NCBI GenBank assembly: GCA_965237965.1
Contig: CBDEGT010000001.1
Coordinates: forward strand, 248,001 to 312,000
Origin: UBA2988 sp965237965
GTDB lineage: Bacteria > Gemmatimonadota > Gemmatimonadetes > Longimicrobiales > Gaopeijiaceae
Length of the DNA: 64,000 nucleotides
Direction of reading: 5' to 3'
Numbering within the stretch: the first letter of the stretch is position 1; each line of letters starts with the position of its first letter. Made by a program: the position numbers and the translations under genes. Below, one piece after another: positions 25,027 to 34,215 of the stretch. Under the pieces are notes generated by a model. The model made no database searches, was not told the DNA's origin, and was given only the letters and a program-made list of their open reading frames with translations.

Positions 25027-27507
25027 ATGAAAATACTCGCTCTGGGTGTGCTGTTCGCGGGTATGGGGCTGGTAGTCGCCAACCCCGGAGACACCCTGCC
25101 GTCCCCAGCAGCCGGAGCGGTCTACGCCGCGGCGGCCGCGCCCGAGGGCGCGGCGGAGCGCTTGGACAACGAGGCCCCGACCGACGTGGTCCAGCGTTAC
25201 TGCGTGGTGTGCCACAACGATCAGCTAATGACCGGGAACCTGTCGCTCCAGGCCTTCGACGTCGAAAGAGCAAGCGATGAGGCGGAAACCGCGGAGCGCA
25301 TGATCCGCAAGCTGCGCGCGGGGTTGATGCCGCCTCCCGGCGTACCCCGCCCCGGCGGCGACACGCTTCGGACGCTGGCGGAGACGCTGGAGTCGACCGT
25401 GGACGAGGCGGCCCGGGCCGCTCCCAAGCTGGGCGAGCGTCGGTTCCAGCGGGTCAATCGGGCCGAGTACGGGCGCCTCGTGCACGAATTGCTGGCGCTT
25501 GAGGTCGACGCGTCGAAGTGGCTTCCCGTAGACCTTCTCATGGGCAGCTTCGACAACCAGTCGGCCGCCCAGCCGTTCTCGGCGACCCTCCTGCAGGCGT
25601 TCGTGACAGCCGGCAGCGAGGTCGCCCGGATGGCGGTCGGCGTCCCGGAGGCCGTGTCCGTCACGACGAAGTTACTCCAGCAGGTTCGGGCCTCGCAGCA
25701 CGCCTGGACTCGGCTCGAGGGCGCGCCGTACGGGACGCGGGGAGGCATGGTCGTCACGGTCACGTTCCCGGCGGACGGAGAGTACGTCTTCGAGATCTTT
25801 ACCGGCCAGGGAGTCAGTAACACGGTCGCGATCGAGGACATAGACATCTCCGTCGACGGCGAGCCGCTCGCATTCGCCATGCTCGAGCACAACGCGACGC
25901 AGGTGACGGGGCGTAGCATCGAAGGGGCGGCCACGCCTGCTGTCACGACCGATCCGTTGTTCGTGCGCGCGGGACAGCACACGGTTTCGGTGGCGTTTGT
26001 CAACCGCATCGTCGGCCCGTACGAGGATCGGTTCCAGGTTCCCGAGTACTCGGCTGTCGGACTCGTGACGGACCGAAACGCCGCCGCCGTCGGCGGCCGC
26101 GGCGGCGTGGTGTCGCATTTCGGAGGCACGGGGCTGACGCATGTGTCGGAGCTCTGGATCACGGGCCCTTCCAACGTGTCCGGAGTGTCCGAGTCGCCGA
26201 GCCGCGCGCAGGTCTTCACGTGCCAGCCGAACTCTCCCGCTGAGGAGCGTCCCTGCGCCGAATCGATCCTCAGCAGGCTCATGAGACAGGCCTATCGGCG
26301 GCCTGTAACGGCCGAGGATGTGGCAGGCCTGATGGCCCTCTACGACGAGGCGGCGGCAAAGGACGGCGGCTTCGAGATGGGAGTGCGTACGGGGCTACAG
26401 GCGATCCTCACCTCACCCCATTTCCTGTTCCGGATGGAAGAGCTGGCCGACGCCCGCCCGGGTGAGCTCTATCGGCTGAGCGACCTCGACCTCGCGTCTC
26501 GGCTTTCCTTCTTCCTATGGACTTCGGCGCCGGATGCGGGGCTCATCGAGCTCGCCCTGAGCGGCCGGCTGTCCGATCCCACCGTTCTCGAGCGTCAAGT
26601 CGAGCGCATGCTCGAAGATCCGAGGTCCGAGGCGCTGGCCACCCGCTTCGCTCATCAGTGGCTACAGCTGCAAAACATAACCAATCTCTGGCCACAGGCC
26701 TATTTCTACCCGGACTTCACCGAGCAGCTCGCTATGGACATGGTCCGGGAGACCGAGCTGCTCTTCCAGCACCTGGTGCAGGAAGAAAGGGGCCTGCTCG
26801 AGCTTTTCTCAGCCGACTACACGTTCCTCAACGAGCGCCTGGCCCGGCACTACGACATCCCGGGCGTCTTCGGTGATGAGTTCCGGCGCGTGCAGTACCC
26901 TGCAGATGTCAGCCGCAAGGGAGTCCTGAGCCACGCCAGCGTGTTGAAGCTGACCTCGATGGCGGACCGTACCTCGCCGGTGCTCCGTGGCAAGTGGGTC
27001 ATGACGCAGATCATGGGGACGCCGCCACCCCCGCCTCCGCCGAACGTGCCGCCGTTCGAAGCGAGCCCGGATGGCGCCAACGGCCGGCGTCTGACCACCC
27101 GCGAGCGGATGGAGATACACCGCTCGGCCGTGCTGTGCAACTCGTGCCATCGCTTAATGGATCCCATCGGCCTGGCGCTCGACAACTTCGACGCGACCGG
27201 CAAGTGGCGGATCCGCGAGAACATGGCGCCGCTTGACACGCGTGGCGATTTCTACGACGGCACGCCGATCAGTAACCCAATCGAACTCGCTAACGTCTTG
27301 CTGAAGCGGCCGATTCCGCTCGTGCGCAACTTCACGGAGAACCTGCTGGCGTACGCGCTCGGCCGCGGCCTTGAGTACTACGACCAGCCGACCGTTCGAG
27401 CGATCGGGCGGGCGGCGGAACCGGATTACAGGTTTTCCTCTCTCATCATGGGGGTCGTGAAGAGCGATCCGTTCCAGATGAGACAAGCCCCAACAACCGC
27501 GAACTGA
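25027..27507 (+). CDS. DUF1592-family secreted multi-domain protein with two CxxCH motifs (operon copy 2)
   Basis: This 826-residue paralogue of the gene at 2245 keeps the same plan. It has a signal peptide (MKILALGVLFAGMGLVVA), CVVCH at 59-63, and a DUF1587-like part (RRFQRVNRAEYGRLVHELL). A beta-rich middle is slightly longer than in copy 1, with an insertion around VTGRSIEGAATPAVTTD. DUF1595 (PCAESILSRLMRQAYRRPV), DUF1592 (YRLSDLDLASRLSFFLWTSA), DUF1588 with seven prolines, CNSCH at 704-708 and DUF1585 (GRGLEYYDQPTVRAIGR) follow. Both haem motifs being kept in both copies argues for function. AGAGGAAAG precedes the ATG. The reaction is unknown. Confidence 0.88.
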   Translation: MKILALGVLFAGMGLVVANPGDTLPSPAAGAVYAAAAAPEGAAERLDNEAPTDVVQRYCVVCHNDQLMTGNLSLQAFDVERASDEAETAERMIRKLRAGLMPPPGVPRPGGDTLRTLAETLESTVDEAARAAPKLGERRFQRVNRAEYGRLVHELLALEVDASKWLPVDLLMGSFDNQSAAQPFSATLLQAFVTAGSEVARMAVGVPEAVSVTTKLLQQVRASQHAWTRLEGAPYGTRGGMVVTVTFPADGEYVFEIFTGQGVSNTVAIEDIDISVDGEPLAFAMLEHNATQVTGRSIEGAATPAVTTDPLFVRAGQHTVSVAFVNRIVGPYEDRFQVPEYSAVGLVTDRNAAAVGGRGGVVSHFGGTGLTHVSELWITGPSNVSGVSESPSRAQVFTCQPNSPAEERPCAESILSRLMRQAYRRPVTAEDVAGLMALYDEAAAKDGGFEMGVRTGLQAILTSPHFLFRMEELADARPGELYRLSDLDLASRLSFFLWTSAPDAGLIELALSGRLSDPTVLERQVERMLEDPRSEALATRFAHQWLQLQNITNLWPQAYFYPDFTEQLAMDMVRETELLFQHLVQEERGLLELFSADYTFLNERLARHYDIPGVFGDEFRRVQYPADVSRKGVLSHASVLKLTSMADRTSPVLRGKWVMTQIMGTPPPPPPPNVPPFEASPDGANGRRLTTRERMEIHRSAVLCNSCHRLMDPIGLALDNFDATGKWRIRENMAPLDTRGDFYDGTPISNPIELANVLLKRPIPLVRNFTENLLAYALGRGLEYYDQPTVRAIGRAAEPDYRFSSLIMGVVKSDPFQMRQAPTTAN

Positions 27508-27522
27508 GAAGGGGGTGGGACC

Positions 27523-28941
27523 ATGAATTTCATCACTGGAAATCACCTGTCTCGCCGCACCTTCCTCCGTGGTGCGGGGGCTTCAGTCGCGCTGCCCTTC
27601 CTGGACTCGATGGTGCCGGCCGGGCGAGCCTGGCGCGACCCGGCGGAGCAGTTCACGCGCTTCATCGGAATCGAGGAAGCCCATGGCTGCGCCGGGGTCA
27701 CCAAGTGGGGCTGGTCGCAGAATCTGTTCGCTCCGGCGAAGCTGGGCCGCGACTTCGAGCTCGGTGCGCGAAGCCAGCTGAAGGCGCTCGAGCCATACCG
27801 GGACTACCTGACGATCGTCAGCGGGACCGACTGCGTGATGGGGAGCGCGTTCTCGCCTGAGGAGACCGGCGGTGGTCATGATCGCAGCTCTTCGGTGTTC
27901 CTGACGCAGGCGCATCCGCTGCGGAAGTGGGGCTCGTACTTCCTCGGGAAGTCGCTTGACCAGGTCCACGCGGACAAGTTCGGACAGGATACCGCGCTGC
28001 CCTCGCTGGAGCTCACCGTCGTGTGGGAGAACGGCGCTACGTGCGAGTACAGCTACCATTGCGCGTACCGGTCGACGATCTCCTGGGCTTCGCCCACCGA
28101 GCCGCTTCAGGGCATCGCAGATCCGAGGGTGGCGTTCGATCAGCTCTTCGGCGCCGGTGACTCGCCCGCGGACCGTGCGGCCCGGGTGCAGTCGAACCAG
28201 AGTGTGCTCGACTGGATCGTGACCGAGTTGGCGGGGCTGAAGAGGAAGCTGGCGCCAGTAGACCTCGTGGCCCTGGACCAGTACACGACCTACATCCGCG
28301 AAATTGAGCGGAGGATCCAGCTCGTCGAGGCGCAGAACCGCAGCGGCGAAGAGCGGGACCTGCCGGCACTGGTGGCTCCGGCCGGCATTCCGGGCCGGTG
28401 GGACGATCACATGGATCTGATGTTCGACCTGCAGGTGCTTGCGCTGCAGGGAGATCTCACGCGGGTGATCACCCTGAAGACCGGCCTGGACAACTCGAAC
28501 ATAAGCCACCCCGAGAGCGGCACGGACAAGGGGTGGCACCCCGCGTCGCACCACTCGGACAAGGCCTCGGACATCTTGGACTTCAACCTGATCAACACGT
28601 ACCGCCTGGGTAAGATCACGTACCTGTTAGAGAAGCTGAAGAACACCATGGAGGGTGGTTCCTCACTGCTCGATAAGACGGCGATCGTCTACGGGTCAGC
28701 GATGGGGGATGCGAACGTGCACGGCAACCTTAATTGCCCACTCCTGCTGCTGGGCAAGGCGAACGGCGCGCTAGAGGGCAATCTCCACCTGCAGGCTCCG
28801 AAGGAAACGCCGATGGCGAACGTTTTCGTGGACCTGATGCAGCGGATGGGACACGACATCGACCATTTCGGGGACAGCACCGGTGCGTTCTATCTGGACT
28901 ATCCCAAGGGGCCGGTGGCGATCTCGGGGGAGGGAGCATGA
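27523..28941 (+). CDS. DUF1552 domain-containing Tat-exported protein (operon copy 2)
   Basis: The 472-residue protein starts MNFITGNHLSRRTFLRG, with the twin arginines at 11-12 and GASVALPFLDSM after them. It aligns with the copy at 4685 along its whole length, including FGAGDSPADRA and the C-terminal GHDIDHFGDSTGAF. Regions around residues 48-65 and 105-125 differ most and may set partner or ligand specificity. An AAGGGGGTGGG site precedes the ATG, and the stop overlaps the ankyrin start as ATGA. Export through Tat suggests folding or cofactor loading in the cytoplasm, but no cofactor motif is evident. Confidence 0.88.
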   Translation: MNFITGNHLSRRTFLRGAGASVALPFLDSMVPAGRAWRDPAEQFTRFIGIEEAHGCAGVTKWGWSQNLFAPAKLGRDFELGARSQLKALEPYRDYLTIVSGTDCVMGSAFSPEETGGGHDRSSSVFLTQAHPLRKWGSYFLGKSLDQVHADKFGQDTALPSLELTVVWENGATCEYSYHCAYRSTISWASPTEPLQGIADPRVAFDQLFGAGDSPADRAARVQSNQSVLDWIVTELAGLKRKLAPVDLVALDQYTTYIREIERRIQLVEAQNRSGEERDLPALVAPAGIPGRWDDHMDLMFDLQVLALQGDLTRVITLKTGLDNSNISHPESGTDKGWHPASHHSDKASDILDFNLINTYRLGKITYLLEKLKNTMEGGSSLLDKTAIVYGSAMGDANVHGNLNCPLLLLGKANGALEGNLHLQAPKETPMANVFVDLMQRMGHDIDHFGDSTGAFYLDYPKGPVAISGEGA

Positions 28942-30920
28942 AGACGCCGCGGAGGGGGGGGATTCACTTGACCGCTGCAGTGCTGACGGTCGTGCTGCTG
29001 ACGGGTGCCGTCTCGTCGAACGACCAGGAGCTCCTGAACGCGACGAAGCAGGGTGACGTGGCGGCTGTCCGGTCGCTCCTCGAGGAGGGCGCCGATCCGA
29101 ACGCGGCGCAGGGAGATGGCCTGACGGCCCTGCACGTGGCGGCGCAGGAGGGGAATGTCGAGATCGCCGAGATCCTGCTGGGTGCGGGAGCGCGAGTCGC
29201 AGCGGTGACGCGTATCGGCAGCTTCACGCCGCTGCACCTTGCAGTAGAGGGGGGGCATATCGCGGTCGCGCAGGCGCTGCTCGCGGCCGGGGCCGATCCG
29301 GCTGCCGTGGCGATGCCGACCGGGGCGACGCCGCTCCACCTCGCCGCCAATGCGCCGAACGGCGAGGGCGCGATCAGGGCGCTGCTGGAGAAGGGAGCGC
29401 CCATCGACGCGCAGGAGGCCTCGCTGGGACAGACGGCGCTGTTGATCGCTGCCGCCGCCGGCCGGGTGGCAGCGGTTCGCGAGCTCCTGAGCCGGGGCGC
29501 GGATCCGGGGAGCCGCACCCCGGTCATCGACGTGGTCCAGAGAATGGTGATCGATGGGGCGGCGAAGGAGCGGCTCGAGAAGGCGATCGAGGAGGTCCGG
29601 AATCGTTCGGCGGACGGGTGGGATCGGCCGTTGACCATGGAGGAGAAGAAGCAGGCGATCGAGATCCAGCGCCAGTTCTTGAGCTCGAGGGAAGAGATCG
29701 AGGCGTGGATCGGAGTGTCGCTCGACGACATCGACGTGGACGCTGTGTCGGGGCAGATGAGAGAGTGGCGCGAGAGCGGACTCGAGTTCATGTTTCGTCC
29801 CCACTGGGAGATAAAGGTAGGATTCACAGGCGGGATGACGGCCCTGCTGCACGCCGCCCGGGACGGCCACATCGAGGTGGCTGAGGCGCTCCTGGACGGC
29901 GGCGCCGACATCAACCAGGTCGCGGGCGACGGTACCAGCCCCCTTCAGTTAGCCGCGATGAACGGTCAGTACGATGTTGCGATGATGATGATCGAGCGCG
30001 GGGCGGATCCGAATCGCGCCTCCCACACCGACGGGATCGCGCCACTCTTCGCCGTGGTACAGAACCAATGGTCGAACTTCACCGGCTATCCGCAGCCGCG
30101 GGCGCAGGACCGCGAGGAGACCGAGTATCTCGAGTTGATGAAGGCTCTCCTCGAGGCCGGCGCCGACCCGAACAAGCAGATCACCCGACACCCTTGGTTC
30201 TGGGAGCACGCCAACAACAACCGTGGCAGCCAGGACATCAACGGCGCTACCGCATTCTTGCGTGCTGCAATGGCGCTGGACATTGAGGCGATGAAGCTGC
30301 TGGTGGCGTACGGAGCCGACCCGAATATCCCGACCATTTGGGATGAGATTGGCATGAGAGGTTCGCGGGAGGAGGATGGTCGCAACCCCGACGACTCGGG
30401 GTTGCCACCGATCCCTGAGGGAACCCCCAACTACTACCCGATCCACGCCGCGGCAGGGGGTGGGTGGCTGGGGCCGGTAGCGGTCGACGTAAACAGGGTG
30501 CCCAACAATTACCTCAACGCGGTAAAGTATCTGGTCGATGAGCTCGGTGCTGATGCCAATGCTCGCCATTCGTGGGGTTACTCTCCCCTTCACTATGCGG
30601 CGACGAGGGGCGACATCGAGATGATCGACTACCTGCTGTCAAAAGGCGCGGAGTTGAATGCTCTCAGCCGACTTGGCCAGACGCCGGTCGATTTGGCTCG
30701 CGGAGGGGGTTCGGGCCTCCATCTTCGGACCGAACGGCCGGACGTAGTGCAGTACATGGTGGACCTCGGCGCCGAGTTCAACTGCCTGGCTACCCAAATG
30801 CGAAGGGGGGGGGCTTGGTGCGATGCGTCGGGAGTGCCTGTGTGGGAGGACCTCGTCCTCTTCCCCGAGGAGCCGACTCCGCCGAGGAGGACCGCTGCGA
30901 GCGCCAGGCAGCAGCAGTAG
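28938..30920 (+). CDS. Exported ankyrin-repeat protein (operon copy 2)
   Basis: The 660-residue paralogue of the gene at 6097 starts at the ATG inside the ATGA overlap at 28938. It has a signal peptide (IHLTAAVLTVVLLTGAVSS), five N-terminal ankyrin repeats, a charged linker at about 190-290 (without the Cys pair seen in copy 1), and a second ankyrin set with long inserts. It ends in a Cys-containing, Pro/Ala-rich tail. The linker is the least conserved part between copies. An exported protein-binding scaffold is inferred. A strong terminator follows 30 bases after the stop. Confidence 0.87.
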   Translation: MKTPRRGGIHLTAAVLTVVLLTGAVSSNDQELLNATKQGDVAAVRSLLEEGADPNAAQGDGLTALHVAAQEGNVEIAEILLGAGARVAAVTRIGSFTPLHLAVEGGHIAVAQALLAAGADPAAVAMPTGATPLHLAANAPNGEGAIRALLEKGAPIDAQEASLGQTALLIAAAAGRVAAVRELLSRGADPGSRTPVIDVVQRMVIDGAAKERLEKAIEEVRNRSADGWDRPLTMEEKKQAIEIQRQFLSSREEIEAWIGVSLDDIDVDAVSGQMREWRESGLEFMFRPHWEIKVGFTGGMTALLHAARDGHIEVAEALLDGGADINQVAGDGTSPLQLAAMNGQYDVAMMMIERGADPNRASHTDGIAPLFAVVQNQWSNFTGYPQPRAQDREETEYLELMKALLEAGADPNKQITRHPWFWEHANNNRGSQDINGATAFLRAAMALDIEAMKLLVAYGADPNIPTIWDEIGMRGSREEDGRNPDDSGLPPIPEGTPNYYPIHAAAGGGWLGPVAVDVNRVPNNYLNAVKYLVDELGADANARHSWGYSPLHYAATRGDIEMIDYLLSKGAELNALSRLGQTPVDLARGGGSGLHLRTERPDVVQYMVDLGAEFNCLATQMRRGGAWCDASGVPVWEDLVLFPEEPTPPRRTAASARQQQ

Positions 30921-30950
30921 GGGGAGTCGGGTCGGCGTAGTGGGGCCGGG

Positions 30951-30981
30951 AGCGCGTTCCGTAGTCACGGAACGCGCTTTC
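30951..30981 (+). terminator. Rho-independent terminator of the second DUF1592 operon
   Basis: A perfect 12-base stem AGCGCGTTCCGT / ACGGAACGCGCT with a four-base loop is followed by TTCTC. It lies 30 bases after the ankyrin stop. Confidence 0.8.
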
Positions 30982-31042
30982 TCGTGTAGCGTCACAGCAA
31001 TAGCGTGCATATTATAGGGGACCCTGCAGTAGATTAGGGTGC

Positions 31043-32030
31043 ATGGGACTGCCAAGTCGTGTTACGCGACTGCGCCGTGGAGATCGTACGAAGATCGAGA
31101 GCCTCATCCGACGCCGGACGACCCCCCGAAGGGTCGTGTCGCGGGCCCGTATCGTTCTCGCATCGGCCGATGGACGGTCTGGGAATGAGATCTGTGAGCT
31201 CGTCGGCGTCTCCCGACCCAAGGTGACACGCTGGCTCGACCGCTATGAGGAAGCCGGGTTCGAGGGGCTCCTCGAAGACCAGCCGCGCTCCGGCCGACCC
31301 AAGGAGGTCAGTCCGGAACTCCAAGCGATGATCGTGCGCAAGACGCTGGACGAGGCTCCGCCCGACGAAGGGACGCACTGGACTGGACACGCGCATCATG
31401 GGCAAGGCGATGGGCGTCAGTCAGAGCACCATGTGGCGCATCTGGCAAAGCCACGGGCTCCAGCCTCATCGGATCGATTGCTTCAAACTCTCGACCGACT
31501 CGCAATTCGTGGAGAAGCTGCGCGACGTCGTGGGGCTCTATCTCGATCCTCCCGAGCGGGCCGTGGTCTTTTCTTTCGATGAGAAGAGCCAGATCTAAGC
31601 TCTCGACCGCACCCAGCCGGGGTTGCCCCTCAAGAAGGGCCGGGCAGGCACGCAGACCTTCGATTACAAGCGCCACGGCAGTACGACGCTATTCGCTTCC
31701 CTTGATGTAGCCACGGGCGAGGTCCTCCATGATTGCATGCCCCGCCATCGACATCAGGAATTTCTCTGCGCTTCCTCCGCAAGATCCGAACGCAGCGTTG
31801 CGAGAGGGCTCGACATCCATGTCATCCTCGACAACTACGCCACGCACAATGACCCCGTGATCAAGGCGTGGCTCGCCAGGCATCCCCGGGTCCAATTCCG
31901 CTTCATTCCGACCTCTGCATCCTGGCTTAACCTCGTGGAGCGCTTCTTCAGCGAGCTCACGACTCGGCAGCTCAAGCGACTCGCCGTGAACAGTGTCGAT
32001 GAGCTGATCGACGCCATTCCGACACGGCAC
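31043..32030 (+). pseudogene. IS630-family transposase, frameshifted (copy A)
   Basis: The N-terminal frame has a helix-turn-helix (EICELVGVSRPKVTRWLDRY). It shifts after TLDEAPPDEGTH into a second frame reading MGVSQSTMWRIWQSHGLQPH and VFSFDEKSQI, the first catalytic Asp, and then meets TAA. The next frame carries FASLDVATGEVL, the second Asp in DIHVILDNYATH and the Glu in LVERFFSELTTRQ. At least one frameshift and one stop break the gene, so it is dead. Its C-terminus is replaced at about 32030 by a piece of another IS630 copy. Confidence 0.8.
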
Positions 32031-32466
32031 TACAGCGCTCTTTGCTGCGCTCGACGTCGCTTCCGGACAGGTCCTCGTCCAGTGCAGGCGCAGGCATCGC
32101 CATCAAGAGTTCCTCGATTTCCTGAAGCATATCGACGCCAGCGTTCCCTCTGAGCTCGACGTCCACCTCGTCGTCGACAACTACAGCACCCACAAGCGCG
32201 CCAAGATCAAGCGCTGGCTCGCTGCGAGACCCCGCTATTACCTCCACTTCACCCCAACCTATTCGTCCTGGCTTAACCAGATCGAAATCTGGTTCAACAT
32301 CATCACACAGAAAGCCATTCTCCGCGGTTCCTTGAAATCCGTTCCAGACTCGTCGCGAAGATTCAACACTTCACAGACCACTACAATCCGAACGCGCGGC
32401 CCTTTGCCTGGACCGCTACAGCCGACTCGATTCTCCAGAAGATCCAGCGGCTATGTCAGTTAATCT
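32031..32466 (+). pseudogene. IS630-family transposase C-terminal fragment (copy B)
   Basis: The frame reads TALFAALDVASGQVLVQC, DVHLVVDNYSTHKRAKI and SSWLNQIEIWFNIITQKAI, the second and third catalytic regions. It then shifts into HFTDHYNPNARPFAWTATAD. It starts abruptly where copy A ends and repeats the same protein region, so the two are different elements fused head to tail. Confidence 0.75.
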
Positions 32467-32612
32467 CTGGGACAGCACACTAGGAGCCGGCGACCCGCAT
32501 GAGAAGCGAGATCGGCCCCGGGCTGGCCGCCGGACCACGCGACGACAGGGACCCGCCCTGCGTACCCCGGGTATGACTGTTTCATCGGGCGAGTACTTTG
32601 GAGGGAACAGGC

Positions 32613-33362
32613 ATGACAGCAGCCTCACTTTACCGGGGTGCTCTCGTTTCGTCCCTGCTGGCGGTAACTGGGCTTGCCGGGCAGGACAAGGGCTCCATGG
32701 TCGGTGTCGTCGTCGACGACCTCAGCGGCGAAGCAGTGGTCGACGCCGAAGTGATGGTGATCGACTCCGAGTTCCGCGGCCGGACCGACGAGGACGGCCT
32801 GTTCATCTTTCCGGATCTTCCGGTCGGAGCGGTCACCCTACGCGTCCAGCACCCCGGCTACACTACGATTGTGGAACAGGTCGAGGTTCTGCCCGACCGT
32901 CTGACCAACCACGACGTCCGTCTGCCACCCATGGCGGCTGTGCTACGGGAGCTGCTCGTCACCGGCCGCCGCCGCGCGCCTGGTCGAGGCGCCTCGGTCA
33001 CCGACCTCAGGCCGGAGGAGGGTGCGGGACGCACGGCCGCCGATCTGCTGTCGGCGAGCGTACCGGGCCTGGCGATGTCGCTGGACCGGGGACTTGCCGG
33101 CCGCGGCACCGAGGTGAATATTCGCGGAACGGGATCGTTCACCCAGTCCGGCATACCGCTGATCTACCTGGATGGGATGCGCATCGGCGACCACGTGACG
33201 GCGGACCAGCTGAACGGGGTGAACACGCTGAGCGTCTTGAGACAGATACCGGCCAGCGAGGTCGCCGGCATCCGCATTCTGCGCGGTCCGGCGGCGGCGG
33301 CGGCTTTGTATCCCAGCGGTGCCGATGGCGTGATCATCATCGAGACCGTAAGGGGACGCTAG
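32613..33362 (+). CDS. Plug-only TonB-receptor-like protein with carboxypeptidase-regulatory domain
   Basis: The 249-residue product starts at the ATG at 32613 behind GGAGGG. It has a signal peptide ending near GLAGQ, a carboxypeptidase-regulatory-like domain at about 27-105 (GVVVDDLSGEAVVDAEVMVI, TDEDGLFIFPDLPVG), then a TonB plug domain (LLVTGRRRAP, VNIRGTGSF, IPLIYLDGMRIGDH, IRILRGPAAAAALYPSGADG). It ends at the plug boundary with VIIIETVRGR and TAG. No barrel follows, although barrel-bearing receptors have about 700 more residues. Plug-only proteins are annotated in several phyla and may work as periplasmic partners. Truncation is the other option, but the stop is clean at the domain edge. 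Confidence 0.75.
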   Translation: MTAASLYRGALVSSLLAVTGLAGQDKGSMVGVVVDDLSGEAVVDAEVMVIDSEFRGRTDEDGLFIFPDLPVGAVTLRVQHPGYTTIVEQVEVLPDRLTNHDVRLPPMAAVLRELLVTGRRRAPGRGASVTDLRPEEGAGRTAADLLSASVPGLAMSLDRGLAGRGTEVNIRGTGSFTQSGIPLIYLDGMRIGDHVTADQLNGVNTLSVLRQIPASEVAGIRILRGPAAAAALYPSGADGVIIIETVRGR

Positions 33363-33429
33363 CGCGAGGCGACAGGGTCGTCCTGAGGCGCAAGGCCCGT
33401 GGGGTCGCACGCGGCTAGTGTGAGCAGCA

Positions 33430-33525
33430 GCATTATGCCGACTTCCGGATTATCCCGACTCCTCGGTGTAAGGTGTTTTCCTGGGCCAGCTGACCCGTTC
33501 TGCTATCGGCATAATCCGGAAGGTT
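33430..33525. repeat. Cluster of inverted GGCATAATCCGGAAG-like half-sites
   Basis: Three related half-sites lie within 95 bases: GTCGGCATAATG (minus, 33430-33441), GGATAATCCGGAAG (minus, 33442-33455) and TCGGCATAATCCGGAAG (plus, about 33506-33521). Such inverted half-sites resemble the terminal or core sites of tyrosine-recombinase mobile elements. The cluster lies at the point where the E2-like frame loses similarity. Confidence 0.45.
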
Positions 33526-33747
33526 TGAATCTCCTTCTCCGACCCGTAACCGGAGTAAGGAGGTCTCATGATCCATCCGACACGCGTCCGCATGATCGGG
33601 CCGCTGAAAACCGACGTCGCTGGACGGCCGGTTCCACCCCTCAGGAAGCGGGCACGACGGAATACGTACCCACTCATCCGGCCAGTATTCAAGATCTGGA
33701 TGGTCTTGGCGGAGCAGTGTGAGCTCCAGGTCAATCCGGCTGGCCAC
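33433..33747 (-). pseudogene. Bacterial E2-like (UBC) protein fragment, truncated
   Basis: A GTG at 33747, two bases after the restored stop of the ubiquitin-like gene, opens a frame reading LTLLRQDHPDLEYW, DEWVRIPSCPLPEGWNR and SSDVGFQ. The pattern of an acidic helix, then IP-x-x-PLP-x-GW and a V-x-F strand is that of bacterial E2-family proteins next to multiubiquitin genes. After GFQ the expected P-x-YP-x-x-PPY region is only visible in another frame (RPPYSGY), so there is a frameshift, and the rest is lost in the half-site cluster. No catalytic Cys region is intact. The call rests on motif memory plus gene order. Confidence 0.45.
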
Positions 33748-33749
33748 CG

Positions 33750-34164
33750 TTATCCCCGCTTGAACCTGACCTTTTCGAGAAGCCCATCCCGGGCTGCACC
33801 TCGATGACCTCATCGGGCTGGAGCGTCCGCTCGTTATCGTCCTTGTCGATAAGGATCGCCTCCAGCGATGCGTCCCATCCGCCGAAAGCGATCACCTCCT
33901 CGGTCGTGATCGTGTCCTTGTCCCACTCCTTGATCTCACTCTCGATGTCGAGGAAATACTTGGGCCCCTGCTCCTTGGCGGCCAATCGTCTCCGCAACCC
34001 AACCATTGCTTTCCCCAAACATCATCGTGCGAATCAACCAGAGCGTCCGCCAGAGGGTCCGAGCGGTCATGCGTCGCCTTCGCCCACTGGTCAATGAGTT
34101 CAGCCGTGAGCTGCGCCAACTCAGAGGAGTCTCGGACGATGTAGCTGCGGGACTGATTGGGCAT
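33750..34164 (-). pseudogene. Ubiquitin-like (multiubiquitin-type) protein, two frameshifts
   Basis: The upstream frame starts MPNQSRSYIVRDSSELAQLT and runs to DSHDDVWGK. A one-base shift at about 34015 leads into LAAKEQGPKYFLDIESEIKE, WDKDTITTEEVIAFGGWD, then NERTLQPDEVIEVQPGMGFS. A second shift in the A-run at about 33774 restores SKKVRFKRG followed at once by TAA. A beta-grasp domain ending in a C-terminal Gly with the FKRG tail fits bacterial multiubiquitin (PF14452-type) proteins, which are conjugated by E1/E2 enzymes encoded beside them. An E2-like frame starts two bases later. Both shifts are single-base, so sequencing error is possible. Confidence 0.5.
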
Positions 34165-34215
34165 GCCGGAGGGGGCCTTGTACGCCGGAGAAAGCGGGCC
34201 GAGGGTAAAGCCCAT

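Noticed and set aside
25221..26282. 353-codon open frame antisense to the second DUF1592 gene
   Set aside because: Low-complexity Ser/Arg/Pro composition and full overlap with a well-supported gene mark it as a shadow.
33360..33437. 24-residue minus-strand ORF with a lipobox-like MLLLTLAACD
   Set aside because: It overlaps the stop of the plug gene and the half-site cluster, and has no ribosome site or room for a mature protein.
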